Origin: Lunularia cruciata
Lineage: Eukaryota; Streptophyta; Marchantiopsida; Lunulariales; Lunulariaceae
DNA: 64,000 nucleotides
Assembly: GCA_948567375.1 (NCBI GenBank)
Contig: OX419755.1
Span: 25,932,517-25,996,516 of the forward strand
Reading direction: 5' to 3'
Shown here: positions 46,670-58,229 of the stretch, piece after piece
How the letters are laid out: each line of letters starts with the position of its first letter
How positions within the stretch are numbered: position 1 is the stretch's first letter
Notes under the pieces: generated by a model
Told to the model about the DNA's origin: nothing
What the model saw: only the letters and a program-made list of their open reading frames with translations
Database searches by the model: none
Program-made: the position numbers and the translations under genes

Positions 46670-48117
46670 AAGATACAGGCTGATACCAAGTGCCACTCTG
46701 AGTAAACCCACTATGTATTGCACAGCTATTTCCTCTAGAATCCCCAAAGAACTTTGTCGTGACAAAGTAATCGCAAATTGGAACCACAAAATGCAACCGC
46801 AAACCGCAACCGCAGGTACTCCACCAAGTGCCAACACCAACTGAGCACCACCAAGTGCCACCCATGGAACACCACCCGCTAATGTAACTCTAACTAAGGT
46901 CACTACACTAGGGGAAATGACTACTTATAACCTACCATCAAAACACACAGACCTACAGACCACACATGGTCTGTAGGTCATCACTTCCTGTCCCACCAAA
47001 GAGAACAAAGGTAGTCTGACTGGTCATCACTCTAGCCTCACTATCAAGAGCACACCAGAGCACCAATGCTCTAAATTTAGGGCGCCTCCCACAAATGTGG
47101 TGCACAAACATGAAGCAAAGAATAGAGGGGGTCTAATTACAAGAAATCTAAACAAAACCCTCCATCTCATAAGCAACACGGGACTGACTCTACCACCATT
47201 TGGCATTTGACATAAGAGAAGTTTGTATCTACGTCCTAAGCTACCAAGATCACCAAGAATGGGATCAAATTGCCTCTGCTAGCCAAAGCTACAAGTGCAT
47301 AGATAATAGTGGCATAGTCACTAGAACAACAAGTGAGTGTGGACCAGTTGGCTAAGGCATCAGTCTATGAACAAGAGATCTAGAGGTCAAACCTTGTTGC
47401 GCACAATCTAGCAAGATGGGCAAATTTTGCCAAATAATGACCAAGATCTACTCTAAACTAGCTAGCCTCATTAGCCCTTCTAGGCCTTTGTAGCCTCTCA
47501 TAGCCCTATACCTCAAAGCCTCAAAATGCCAAAATTCAGCCAAATGAGGTCTTTCTTCTTGCCACTTTGAACGCTCTCCAAATTTGGCAAAACTCCTCCA
47601 AATCTGCAAAACTCCTCCAAACTTGCAAAACTCCTCTAAATCTGGCTAACCAACAAAACTCCTCCAAATTTGGCCAAAATCTGATGTAAACTCCAACAAA
47701 AATCTGACATAAAATCTGATGTAAAACCTAAAGTTGGTGACCGCCAAATCCTCCGCTAACTCTTCACTTGAGCCAAATTGAAAAAACAAGTTTCTGCAAA
47801 TCACAAATTCACGAGGCTAGGTTCCCAACTCCATCTTCAATTTCACTTTCTGAGCCTAACTTGCAATAAATTGGTCTTGCTTTCACCTCTTGAGCTCAAA
47901 ATCACACCCATTGTTCAAAATTTGGTTCTTCTTTGCTCAAAAATTGGCCAGCGCTTCCGCATACCATTTATTTCACTGCCAAATCTACATCAATTGAACA
48001 AGCTTCTGCACACTAGGGAAAACTTGAGCTCCGATTGAGCTACCAACAATCAGCGAGTCTTGGAGATACCACCAACATTCTCAATTCCTACACCCGATTT
48101 CCCCCTGACTTCTTTGA
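46670..48117 (-). other. 5' untranslated region of the methyltransferase element
   Basis: No coding domain recognised between the 5' LTR and gag. A short repeat family aaactcctccaaat/cttgc occurs 4-5 times at 47585-47670. I could not match the bases after the LTR (minus strand TCAAAGAAGTCAGG) to a tRNA primer site. Confidence 0.4.
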
Positions 48118-48569
48118 TGTAGTCAAATTGTTTATAACACTTGAATCAACTCAACTCAAATCAATACTTGATCTGTCACTCTATAAACTGCCAACAATTG
48201 GGCACTGATTATAGTCAAGCCATACCCACTCTAGCTAAGAGAATCTAGGTGACGCTTGCCAGCCTCTGTCCACCATAACCAAGAACTCAAAGGCTCAACA
48301 TTAGAGAAGTGAGCTCTTTGGAGTTACACTTTGAAAGTATACCCTTGGACTTGAGCTAGGTCTAAAACCCTAACGGTCCCACTGACAACACACTCGACGG
48401 TGCAAACGGTGCAAAGTGACGGTGAGCCCCACTATGAAGTCAGTACCCCAAACACAAAATCTGACTATCAGAAAGTAGTCTGTAAGTGACTGCTAAAATA
48501 CCTCAGACTACTATCATTGAAACTCCAATGTCCAAGCAATCTAAATACAACACTACAAATGGCGTGACA
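48118..48569 (-). repeat. 5' LTR of the methyltransferase element, lacking its first ~100 bp
   Basis: 452 bp, minus-strand ends TGTCACGCC...GACTACA, aligning with 40348-39897. The TGTGGCACTTT segment that begins the 3' LTR is absent here; CC sequence starts at 48570. Confidence 0.8.
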
Positions 48570-49361
48570 TAGAAGATGATTTGTATCTGGAGATTTCTAT
48601 GAAGTAGTTGAAGTGTGAAGCCTACTTAAAGGAGTCATTTGCAATGATGTTGTTGTTTAGTCTTCATATTTTGGAAGTTGAGTAAAGAAAAGTGTTGTAA
48701 CTCAATGCTTGTTGTTTTAGCTTAACCCCAAGTTTAACAAGCTTAATTCAAGCTTAATTCTTGTGTGTGTTTGTGAGTGTTGGGAGAAGTTCAAAGTGCA
48801 AGTCTGATTGTGTTAGATGTTGGATTCTACATCTAATCTGATTTTGATGATTCAGTTCCTTCTTTGAAAGAAGATCTCTGATTTCATTCTCTATGTTTGA
48901 TCCTAAGTGGATAGCAATCAAAGCAATGCCTTGACAAATCCATGAGGAATTGTAATGTTGGTAGTATTTTAGATTTGTGAGTGCAGTGTTGGATTGATGC
49001 AAATAAATTTTGATTGAGGAAGTTGTGCCTTCAATGGAGGTGTGGAATGCAATTCCAAAGCAAAGTCATTTCATGGTGAAGTAGCCTTCTTTGAAAGAAC
49101 TGAATCATCAAAATCAAGATTGATTTGGGAAGATTTGAAGTATTGTGGTTTATGGGTGACATTTCATTGTGACAAGACTATGAATTTAGTGTTTGTTACT
49201 CTCTTTTGAGTGTGGTTTCTACTCAAGAGATTAAAGAAAAACTCAAGAAGAAATTATTGTTACATTGTACTTTGTATTTGACCATTTTTTACTCATATCT
49301 TTGTGAGAATGAATTGTTACTTGTTGATTACCGCAAAAGTGATACTTCTTGGATTGTCACA

Positions 49362-49574
49362 TGTTACTCATACTTGGGCCTAACTCAAAGTTGAACGGTT
49401 TAGAGCTCATTGACAAGGTTGTTGAGATTGAATTTCTAGATTGCACTTCAAAACTAGTGCTCTACAAGTGTGTCAAGACCCATTTGATTCATGGCCTATG
49501 TTGGAGCATTCATATCCAAGTCATGGTGCATGAATTTCAAATATAAAGAAGGTAGCACTACTTGTGCCAAGAAG
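49362..49574 (+). pseudogene. Helitron middle fragment between CC copy 2 and D2
   Basis: Reads (M)LLILG, LELIDKVVEIEF, YKCVKTHLIHG and continues to ..TTCAKK; these are the residues that follow the HYHM break at 37340. Confidence 0.75.
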
Positions 49575-50422
49575 TGTAATACCAATAACTAGACATGTAA
49601 TCTAGAGGTGAAAATTGGCTTGGTAACATTTGGAAGGATCTTATGTATGATGGGCTAGGTAGATCAGATAGAGGTGTCACTAAAAGAGTACTCCTACTAA
49701 TAGGTAGAGTTGAAAATAGCCTAAATTTGTACCATAAGCTAGACATATTATCTAGAAAATTGGCTTGGTAACATCTAGAAGGATTTTATGTATGATGGGC
49801 TAGGTAGATCAGATAGAGGTGTCACCAAAAGAGGACTTTTACTAATAGGGCAGGAGTCTAAAATAGCCCAAAAACTTTAGAGTCAATTTTGGATGCCTAA
49901 ACAAATGAATTAGTCCTTGAAAATGTGCAAAAACCCTCCTCTTCCAAATAAAGGAAAGGTTGGCCTTCCTTCCTCCCAGGTTTTTCTCATTAAGAGCTTT
50001 CCAATGGTACCTCACCCACGCAATTTGGAGATTCCTACAAGAAGATTCTCTAAAGATTCCCTCCAGTCAAAGATGGTTTGACCAACTAGATATGATCAAA
50101 ATCAACATTTCACCCATGCATGCAACTAATCTAAGGGTAGAGCTTGCTTACATGTCACCAATCCATGTATCTAATCCAAGGGTGGAGCTTCCTTCAGGGA
50201 GACCCCTTGGCTATAGAATACAGTCAAGGTGCTCCTTTGGGACATCAAAGATTGAGTGCAGACCTTTGTGTTTTCTCTTGTGTTTCTCTTAAGGTCTCCT
50301 ATCATTGGGAGATTACAAGAAGTTCCCTTAGCATTTTGAGTCCTTCACCAAGGAGAACAAGGATGGCGATGATATTTACAGTTGTTGAGACATAAGGAAC
50401 TCAATAGAAGTTGGGTATTGTA
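49575..50422 (+). mobile_element. Solo LTR D2 inside the Helitron
   Basis: 848-bp member of the D family: TGTAATACC start, end near GGGTATTGTA, with the tandemly duplicated unit (tagatcagatagaggtgtcac at about 49660 and 49805). Flanks agaag and gtgtt do not match. The right junction carries a short telomere-like repeat. Confidence 0.75.
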
Positions 50423-50440
50423 GTGTTTAGGGTTTAGGGT
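50423..50440 (+). repeat. Interstitial telomere-like repeat at the D2 / Helitron junction
   Basis: GTGTTTAGGGTTTAGGGTTT, about two and a half units of the plant telomere repeat TTTAGGG, exactly between the D2 end and the resuming Helitron frame. Confidence 0.75.
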
Positions 50441-51340
50441 TTGTGGTCCCAAAAAACCCTAGCCTCCTCCTCAAGTACAATGCCCACATCAATGTTGAGG
50501 TTTGTAAAATTTTGAAAAGCATAAAATACATCTACAAGCATGTCATGAAAGGCGGATATAAGTGTGCACCATCAAGATGTTTGGCAAGTCAAATCCCGCA
50601 TGAGATTGAAAAAATTTCAACTGCATTGTGGGTGAGATCTTTTGAGGCTACATGGTGACGTAGCTCTTTTCTAATGGATCACAACTCAGACATGATGATT
50701 TTGTTGGATTGCCATCTTGAGGGCCAACAAATAGTTTGAGTCTATCTAGGAAAAGAATAGGCAATTATGGCTCACCCAAACTCTAAGCTGTTGGCTTGGT
50801 TTTGGCTTAACACATGAAGGAGCCTAGCAGTTCTTGTACATGGAGATACCACTACATTACATCTGGAAAGGCAAGCATTGGGAGCCACATAAGTACAGAA
50901 TTGGAGAACTATGTCTCAGCTTTACATTGTCAATCCCAAGAATATTGAGCACTTTCACCTTCAACTTTTAGTCCTTCATATTTGAGGTGTCACAAGTTTC
51001 TTGGACCTTAGAACAATTGAAGAGGTGACTCATTTGACATTCCATGCTGATGTAGTGGCTCAAAACATTGTCTCCTTGACTAAAGAGCATTATAAGACTC
51101 TTTGAGGAGAAGAGTCTTGTTGCTCGTCAATTTTTTAATTTTTTGCCATCATTTTTGCCTTAAATGCACCCAACCAAGCTGACATAATTTGGCAATAATT
51201 TTCAAGTGCTATGATTGATGATTTCCTTGTTAACAGTATGCTGATTGCCAATGCAAAACATCATGTCCTGATGGAGATCAATGAGCTTTTGCTAGCACAT
51301 ATCACTTCATGTAAGAACCTCAAACTTCCCGGACAATGAT
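50441..51340 (+). pseudogene. Helitron helicase-region remnant
   Basis: VVPKNPSLLLKYNAHINVEVCKILKSIKYIYKHV..GGYK (50445-50560), QIPHEIEKISTALW, a VNPKNIEHFHLQLL / TSFLDLRTIEEV segment (50925-51030) and DDFLVNSMLIANAKHHVLMEINELL (51210-51290). Decays into unassignable sequence after about 51340. Confidence 0.75.
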
Positions 51341-52562
51341 TTTTGGTGATACTCTTCAACACTTAGTAAATATGCTTTTTATTTATTCATGAGTTTTTTT
51401 CTACATAGCTTTTTATTATGAACCAACTGTCATTACTAATATAGTATGAGAAAGTTAGTTACTCCATATCAAAGTGGCTCTTTTTAAGATTTTAAGCTTG
51501 TGTTTTGATTGTGGCCACAAGACCATACATGCAAAAGTTCTATTTGTACATAAGCTATCAAACTGGAAAGTTCAGGAGAAGACTATACATACATAGATTT
51601 TGTTTAGAAATCATCCATTAACTTGGAAAGTCGTGGAGCTTTTTCTGATATTAAAAATTCAGAATGGAGGAATTGTGGATTATAAAACTGAAGGTTAAAT
51701 TCATTTGTAATCATGCAAGGATGCATGGCGGAATTGCATTGCACTTTTGATTTGAAATCAACCTTCCCTAAGTTTCAGGATGAATAAGTGAATATATGTA
51801 GAGTCGCCTGAAAGAATTGCTACCTCCTCAAATTCGATTATTTTTCAGCGTAGGAAGAACTCCTCTTATTGCCGTGGATTTAATTCATGGCAAAAAGAGT
51901 GGATCCAACTAGGTCCATTCATATAGAAGTGTTTGAAGTAAGGCATAGACTCTTATTGGTGTACATACCCACATTTAATCACTTAATCAGTATGACACAA
52001 ATGTACGATGGAATACAGTCAGATAATGTTTTTGCTAAATCTAACTTAAGTGTTGAATTACAGTATGAGACTTATCGAGAATGTCGTATCTTTGCCAAAC
52101 CGCCAGCGCATAAAGCCTCGAAGCAAACAAGTACGGTGTGCAAATAAAATATATGTACAAAATCTACGGAAAAATTGGATTAAAATCTGCCTCTTGGCTC
52201 AGTCAATCTGTACATGAGAAAGCACCAGTCCAGTTTACATCATATTTAAGTAAGGGTTAGGATTCTGCTATCTAACCCACTAAGTTTCTACTCTCCTACA
52301 GTGAAATAATATCATCGAATATCTACCCTAAGAGCATACGTGTATATATGTGCGTATCTATATGTACATCTGAAAGTGACTCGCTCTTCCCATTAACCGC
52401 GCAAGTTTTATAACGGCTTACAGCAGAACAATGGACCAAAGTTAGAACACTGGTAATATACATGAATGTGATACTAATATACATGAATGTGAACAAAGTG
52501 CGTTTTGTCGTCGGGTTTTGGCATTCCTGTTGGATATGTTGAGAATAGTAAAATGTCCCCGT
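51341..52562. other. Intergenic DNA downstream of STAY-GREEN
   Basis: No gene recognised. Composition shifts to more balanced bases from about 51,900, which probably includes the SGR 3' UTR. An 18-bp direct repeat, 'aatatacatgaatgtgat/ac', lies at 52455-52495. Confidence 0.4.
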
Positions 52563-54637
52563 CTAAATTTGTTGCCCCCGTTGAGAATCCTCCTTTAATT
52601 TCAAGAATCTTTGAAGAGACTCTGGGATTGGCATGACAGTTTCATGACGAGAACAACATTGACATGGATCCACACATACTTCATCCGGTGAGAATTCATC
52701 CTTTATGTTGTTAAATCCTTTCTTGGTGGCGTCCATCTGAGGTGGTCTCTGTCATTTCAATTGCAAAAGAAAGTTATTAGGCTTTTATGTCACATGTACG
52801 CTCTAAGGCGCAAGTAATAAATGGCATAGAATGGAGTCCTAATGCAGGCAGGATATGGGTAAAGGACCACACCTTCGTAGCTTCAACAAGGGGACCCCAA
52901 TATTCCAACCGATTATACTGTTCTACATCTGAATGGAAATACACATACACCGGTGCAGTTTGCAGTTCAGGGTGTTTCTTGAACAATTCGGTGTCCCCAT
53001 GCAAGATTGCCTCCAGAACCTGCCAGATGGTGCACACTTTTTTAGCTTGCTGAAGCAAGCGTTATTTGTCTGTCAAGTAATATCTAAATTTCTAAATTTT
53101 GATGCACCAAACCAGAGCGTATAGCCAGAAAGATGAACTACTTCGGGTCCAAGCAAGTTTTACACTCAATGATTCATGTGTTTCTAAAGAACATACCATT
53201 GGTAGTTCCTTTTGGAAGATGAAAAAGCGGAGCTTCGCAATGAAGTAGTGAAGCCAGTTGCCTCCACTTATGTGACAGTGAACGTGCAGTGCGAGAACCC
53301 CTCTGGTCTTTCTCCATTCTGCCAAAACCTCGTCTCGTTGTAATCTGCTGTACCAGCCCATAAACTGCAATCCTTTTCAAGTCAGAACCAATTAGGGCTG
53401 TTTCATACCTTAAAGATTTGAATAGTAGTTTACACATTAAATAATTTGAAAACAAATGAGAACGATCAAAGTGAAATGGAATTTGAGCTGCAAAACTTTG
53501 CATATATATTAAGGTGCATGACATGTTCACAGGGTTGCACACAAAGATCAGAAATCTCAGATATATTCATGCTGCTGGATGCAACCTATCTGCAAATGCT
53601 GGAAACGCCTTTTACCTGACTCTTGTTGATTTCATCAGCAATAGCTAGCGTCAGTTGTGCGGTAACGTCACTGTGAGTTACTGTGTATATACGCGGATGC
53701 TCCACAACCTCTGCAGGCCCTTTCTTCCTTTCTCTTCCCAAAAGCAGCACCCGGAGCTTAGCTGCCTGAAATATAGCTGGGCCGATTAATCTAGCCTCCT
53801 GTATGACATCATATAGACGGACAATGAGACCATGTCGTTTCTCAATTGCACCCACAATATTTCATGGCAATTTCCTCTTTCAAGAACTCGCTCTCTGCTG
53901 TTAAGACTGATCTTTTTCTGCAGATTGGGTCCTCTTTCTGTTGACCTCTCTCACTGAATATTTGGCCAAGAAGCTCTTGCCAATACCGGGAGAGATGAGG
54001 AGGATGCTATTGCGGCTTCGTCCAGAAAAGGAGGATCCATCATTTAGTTTTTGATCAGATATGCTATGCTACATTTAGTTTGAATCGGATAGGTCGTCCT
54101 TTAGCTCTCTCATGTAACTTTGCCACATAAGAACGGTCCACGAGTCATATACTGTTCTTCCCAAGTCTCAGATACAACTCGATCTGTACTCCTATGCAAT
54201 TACGAGATCACAAGGAGAGAGATATGGTCCCTTACATTCTTCTGCTGAATAGTATAATTGAGTATAATTGAGTATAATACTGTAAGTATAATTGAGGTAC
54301 ATACCACAATAGGTACAGATTTTGAGAAGCCTTGTGGGCTCTCGACACTTTTACTTCGGCGTAATCTTTTGCAATTGTCCCTGTCCCAAAAGCTAGTTGT
54401 CAAACTGATTCCGCTCGTTGAAACCGAGGCCCTCTCTGCTCTTCTTGTTGCACCTGATTTGAAATTGGCGGGGCTCGCAACGCGTGCTGAACTGAAAGTT
54501 GAGCTGCATGAAGTACTCGTGACCGCTCCAGTCTGCGACCTTTCCCATATTTCCCTTGACTTGAATCCTCGCCATCTCGACGATTTTTGCACAGGAAGTG
54601 CAGCCACAAGACCGTGTGTCCCAGCAACAGCCATCAT
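52563..54637 (-). CDS. SGR: STAY-GREEN, chlorophyll a Mg-dechelatase, chloroplast
   Basis: Removes Mg from chlorophyll a to give pheophytin a, the committing step of chlorophyll breakdown, on thylakoids. Five coding exons on the minus strand: 54637-54305, 53798-53616, 53364-53197, 53019-52873, 52748-52563. All are GT/AG at phase 0, giving 338 residues. Residues 1-107 are Ser/Arg-rich (transit peptide and variable part). The SGR domain runs from VEARLIGPAIF (111) through YTVTHSD (149-155), LTLAIADEINKSQ, GWYSRLQRDEVLAEW, the His-rich LHVHCHISGG (198-207), FIFQKELP and VYVYFHSDVEQYNRLEYWGPL. The last exon adds the Cys-rich motif P-x3-C-x3-C-x-C-C (298-309), present in true SGR but not SGR-LIKE proteins; the usual following Phe-Pro is Ser-Arg here. 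An in-frame second ATG lies at 54634. Confidence 0.94.
54251..54294. repeat. Short tandem repeat in SGR intron 1
   Basis: The 10-bp unit agtataattg repeats at 54251, 54261 and 54271 (last imperfect), with another partial copy at 54285, ending about 10 bp from the intron 1 donor at 54304. Confidence 0.8.
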
Positions 54638-57600
54638 AAACCACCTTAATCACCACAGCCCCAATTTGTAACCCAAACCGAGTAGTACTATCACTTGTGT
54701 GTATTGTTTCACGTATGCTACTGACAAGTCCTCAAATCAAATCACATCAGCTGTACAAGTCTCATCACTGTACATTCAAAGTATACAGACTATATACACT
54801 AAATAGGAGAGGCAGGTAGTATATAATATCCTACTGTCAGTGAGTGAATATGAAATGAAAGAGAAGAATGAATGAACTGCTTTGGGGTCCTGGGAGACTA
54901 CTCAGAGCACCCACGAAGCAAGCAGTTCGTTCATCAGTTTAACGTTTAAGACAAGTTGGGGTTCCGTCCGTAACGTGTGTATTTTCTTGCACTCCACAGC
55001 AACTAGCTAGCACCAACCCATGGGCTCGTCACCTGGGCTGACCCTACTAGCACCGGTTTGAGGCCAATAGAAATCATGAGGAGCTGAGCTTCAGGGCCTC
55101 CCATTGCTATGGGAGGCGTGGTTGACTAAACCATTCACGTTCAGCTACTTCCACGCAACCAAGGATCGCACGTAACTGCTACAGAGAGGACCACCTCACT
55201 TTCAGAGTCTTCAGTAATCCTTGCTATAATCGTTTGTTCGTATCCACTTTATTAGTCTAGATTCCCCCTTCGGTTGTGTAGGAAGTTGTCTTGGCAAGTT
55301 TTGGAACAAACAGCTGGACGCTTGAAGTCGCTTGCTTGTGTGCACAATCACGTGGTGGGAATAATCTCTTCAGTATGCGTAAACTGCAGGAGGACCACTA
55401 ATAGTGCGTAGCATATGGCCCGGTCATGTACCGATGTGCTTCGAACCCTTTGAATTACTTGCGTAACTCAAACGTGCAATGGTTAAAATTTCTCGCTATG
55501 AACTATTTGAGTTCTTGCATATAGAGTGAGATGTCCAAGCATTGAATATGTTTCTGGAAGGGGTTTCCGCATGACAACCAAAGAGCATGTCACCACCCAT
55601 CGAGATTTGCACGCGCAAAGGCCTTTCAGAGTGAATCTTCCATCCCTGTCAAATTGAAAGCTTTAGTGCTTCAGAGAACATTAGTAAAGGAGTCTTGCTC
55701 TCTCCAAACGGTATTCGTAACCAGTACATTACTGGAGGCACATTCCCGCATGCGCAACCAACTACACAGAACCGTTGTCAAAACGAAATTACTGCCAGTA
55801 ACTCAAATCTTCATTTACCATGTTAGTCTCTGAAACCCACAAGGTCAGGGTAATGACTTCTGCGAGGTATTAGCAGTCTACGCGTTGAGGTCTTGCGTCG
55901 TAATCTCCAAAACCACTTACAACTCGTAACAAACTAGGTCCATTGAGTGCACGGTCTGCTCTCCCGAAATAGATTATTCTTCTTTCCGTAATTAATAAGG
56001 AGGATTTTTATTAAGTTTTTGGTATGCCCAAAACTAGTTCATGTATACATCCGTTCAGGATGTAAATGATTTTCTTTATTAAATTAAATTATATAATGAT
56101 AACAGAACATTTTTAAATTATATATAAATGGTATGTTAATTGTTCATAGATTTGAATCAAATTAAAATTATTATGTTTTATTAACTTGTATTGATATTTA
56201 TAATGAAACATTTTATAATGTATTACTTCACTAATATTTAAATGTACAAATCATTTTAAATCACTATTTAAATTTTCAGTATAAAATAAATATATCATGT
56301 TATTTATTATACTTTCTTTACAAATCTCCATTAACATGAATGACATGACTTAAATAGTGCATTACTTAAGATATAATGTCCTTCATAAAAAGGATAGTTA
56401 CCCATGATACCATTAAGGATATAATGTTTTTTATGACACGGAAAAGTAGATATTTCAATTTGAAGGAGTGTTGATATACTTTGTAGACAACTTGGTCCAA
56501 TGCAGATTTATGTTTTGTTTGAGATGATCATGTGACCATAGCAGATATTATGATTATGTAGTTTGGAGGTGTGATTACTCATCCTCTTAAAAGGGCAGCG
56601 AGCAAAATAATAACAAACAAGCTCTCTAAGTATAGGGTTATACAACAAGATAACCTCTTTGTTCTTCTAATTTTGGCGTTCTATGGAACAATGGATATGA
56701 ATTTTGATATATTTGTTAAGAAATGTACCAAAGTATATCATATTAGATGTAAGAGTATCATTTTCACTTTTCTACTTTATTATATACTTTAGATAATATG
56801 TGTTTATTGCTCTATAGACAACACAAGCCCCTTCTCTCTAGTTTGTATTAGAGTAATCACACTAAGTGATGCTTCTTCACAGCTCCAACAATATTATATA
56901 GACCATACTATTGTACTACTTGTATAGTTCAAATATCTTAGGTGCAATCTGACATGCATAGCTCAAATATCTTAGGTGTAGTAAGACAGATTTCTCATGC
57001 ATCTTTTGTGGTTTGTCAATATTTTACCTCTTATATCCTTGTGCAGCTTGATTGGTCTTTGTATCCTTCTTGTTATCCTTTGCAGTTTCCCTTTCTTCAT
57101 TACTTATAGGAAATAAAAAAATGTTATGATCACTCTCATGACAATCAAGGCCAACCATAAGACAATTAGCTTGCACTAAGAGGTTTTAGTTGGCTTTTTT
57201 TCTACCCATTGAAATTTGTAAAAAAAATGGAGAGGTCTGTAAAACCTTATAGGTAATATAATAGGAGTAAGTAAAATTTTACACAAAAATATCCATAGTC
57301 ATACAAAATTTTATGGACTGTGAAAAACATGATCCAAACAATTTTATGGGTTGTGGGTCGTAGAAGTTAAAGGTACAAGTAAAGTAGCGCATTTCAAGCA
57401 TAGATATTATGTGCTATTTACATGAGCAGCAAGTGTCCTATAACTTTGTACAACAGGTCCTTCAATTTTTTAAGTTGCCAAAAAGGAAATTGCTGTAAAT
57501 AAATTTACAGATCTACCAGTAGTTTCCTTTTCCAAATATTGAAAAGTTATGGGGTGATGATAAGCATGTCATCTTGATTACTCTTAATTATATGTACCAT

Positions 57601-58224
57601 GTCAAGGAAGAGATTCCACTTGGAAGATGTTAAAACAAGCTAAAGAGTGATGTGGAAACTTTTTGGTTCTTGTGGATTTGGTGGGAATTGCAAGTTTCAA
57701 AAGTCTGCAAGAAGTGCACTAGAGGGATTCTTGAGTTTTGAGGGAGAGTGAGCTTCTAAGTTATGAATTGGAGATTTTGAAGGGGAAATTTTCAAAATTT
57801 GAGTCCTTAGCAAGTTGAGAGTACTTAGTGAGTGTGTAAGTGGTGTAATGAATTGTAGATCTGACCAGAAATTTAAAATTTTTCCATGCTTCTTGAGAAG
57901 AGAGCTCTAGTGTTTTCACAATGGCAGATAGAAATTCAATGAGCTAGATTGATATGAAAGGTGAGAGAGAAGGTGGTATAGGACAGAGGATCAAGGTGGG
58001 AGGATTAGATGTTAGAAAAATGAGGAGAGAGAAAGGTGGCGGGATGGGGGGAAATGTAGAATTCTAAGTTTGTTAGAAAAAAGCTTTGGCTAGCACTCCA
58101 CTAAATGTAGTTGGTGCCAAGAGTACAAAGGGCAAAGAGTACAAGGGACTGTGAAGTTAATTTGACACGGCAGCATGAGAAATTTGGGAAGTCAACCTTG
58201 TCTCATATGTAGAGAGTATCATGG
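54638..58224. other. SGR upstream region and AT-rich intergenic DNA
   Basis: 54638 to about 55980 is balanced in composition and probably contains SGR promoter and 5' UTR. 55980-57150 is very AT-rich, including a 34-bp tandem pair at 56925-56992 (tag[tc]tcaaatatcttaggtg). 57150-58224 is less AT-rich with no recognised gene. A poly-purine-rich, repeat-like stretch leads into the chromovirus at 58230. Confidence 0.4.
55349..55354. promoter_or_regulatory. G-box / ABRE-like CACGTG upstream of SGR
   Basis: CACGTGGT at 55349-55356, about 710 bp upstream of the SGR start codon. In angiosperms SGR1 is activated through ACGTG-core sites by ABI5/PIF-type factors; the link here is by position only, and a 6-bp match can be chance. 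Confidence 0.35.
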
Positions 58225-58229
58225 ATATG

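Larger units (their letters stand above)
39803..48569 (-). mobile_element. Ty3/gypsy element encoding a cytosine methyltransferase and a PHD finger
   Basis: 8.77-kb minus-strand element in CC copy 2. Order from 48569 leftwards: partial 5' LTR (48569-48118), gag (46661-46143) with zinc knuckles (45660-45500), protease with LLDSG (about 44605), C5 methyltransferase (about 43895-42955), proline/histidine-rich linker, RT tail and RNase H (42560-42053), integrase (41861-41050), PHD finger (40840-40620), polypurine tract, full 3' LTR (40455-39897) and an extra LTR fragment (39896-39803). Defects include stops, a frameshift in the methyltransferase, and deletion of the RT core and the integrase catalytic core. 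The 451-452-bp LTR core is equal in length at both ends. Flanks share AGATG-like bases but no clean target duplication. Confidence 0.88.
37341..49361 (+). mobile_element. CC element copy 2, interrupted by the methyltransferase gypsy element
   Basis: Starts TGTGGTACCCAC at 37341 and ends GGATTGTCACA at 49361, the same termini as the copy at 3857-7656. The pieces are 37341-39802 and 48570-49361 (about 3.25 kb), separated by the insertion at 39803-48569. It lies in the Helitron coding frame, which resumes directly (HYHM | LLILG). The left flank is ATATG; on the right ATG/TG follows, so the duplication is intact only if three bases were lost. The N-terminal coding third is mostly deleted compared with the other copy. 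Confidence 0.8.
35797..51340 (+). mobile_element. Decayed Helitron (Rep/helicase), split by nested insertions
   Basis: Three collinear pieces on the plus strand: 35797-37340, 49362-49574 and about 50441-51340. The first carries the Cys-rich start (CTYCGALHF...CC..DEVVLPP), the VNPYVKYYK segment and the Helitron-like N domain (YQDAMVVFQSFGKPNLFITFTCNQNW), ending at EFQKHGLPHYHM. The second continues with LLILG..LELIDKVV..THLIHG. The third has LLLKYNAHINVEV, YIVNPKNIEHFHLQLLVLHI, TSFLDLRTIEE and LANAKHHVLMEINELL-like helicase-region pieces. A CC element interrupts after HYHM and solo LTR D2 before VVPKNP. The ends (TC..., CTRR) were not located. Confidence 0.85.

Noticed and set aside
54258-54671. 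137-codon open frame on the plus strand over SGR exon 1
   Set aside because: Antisense shadow of the SGR transit-peptide exon; the minus-strand exon is supported by splice phase and downstream homology.
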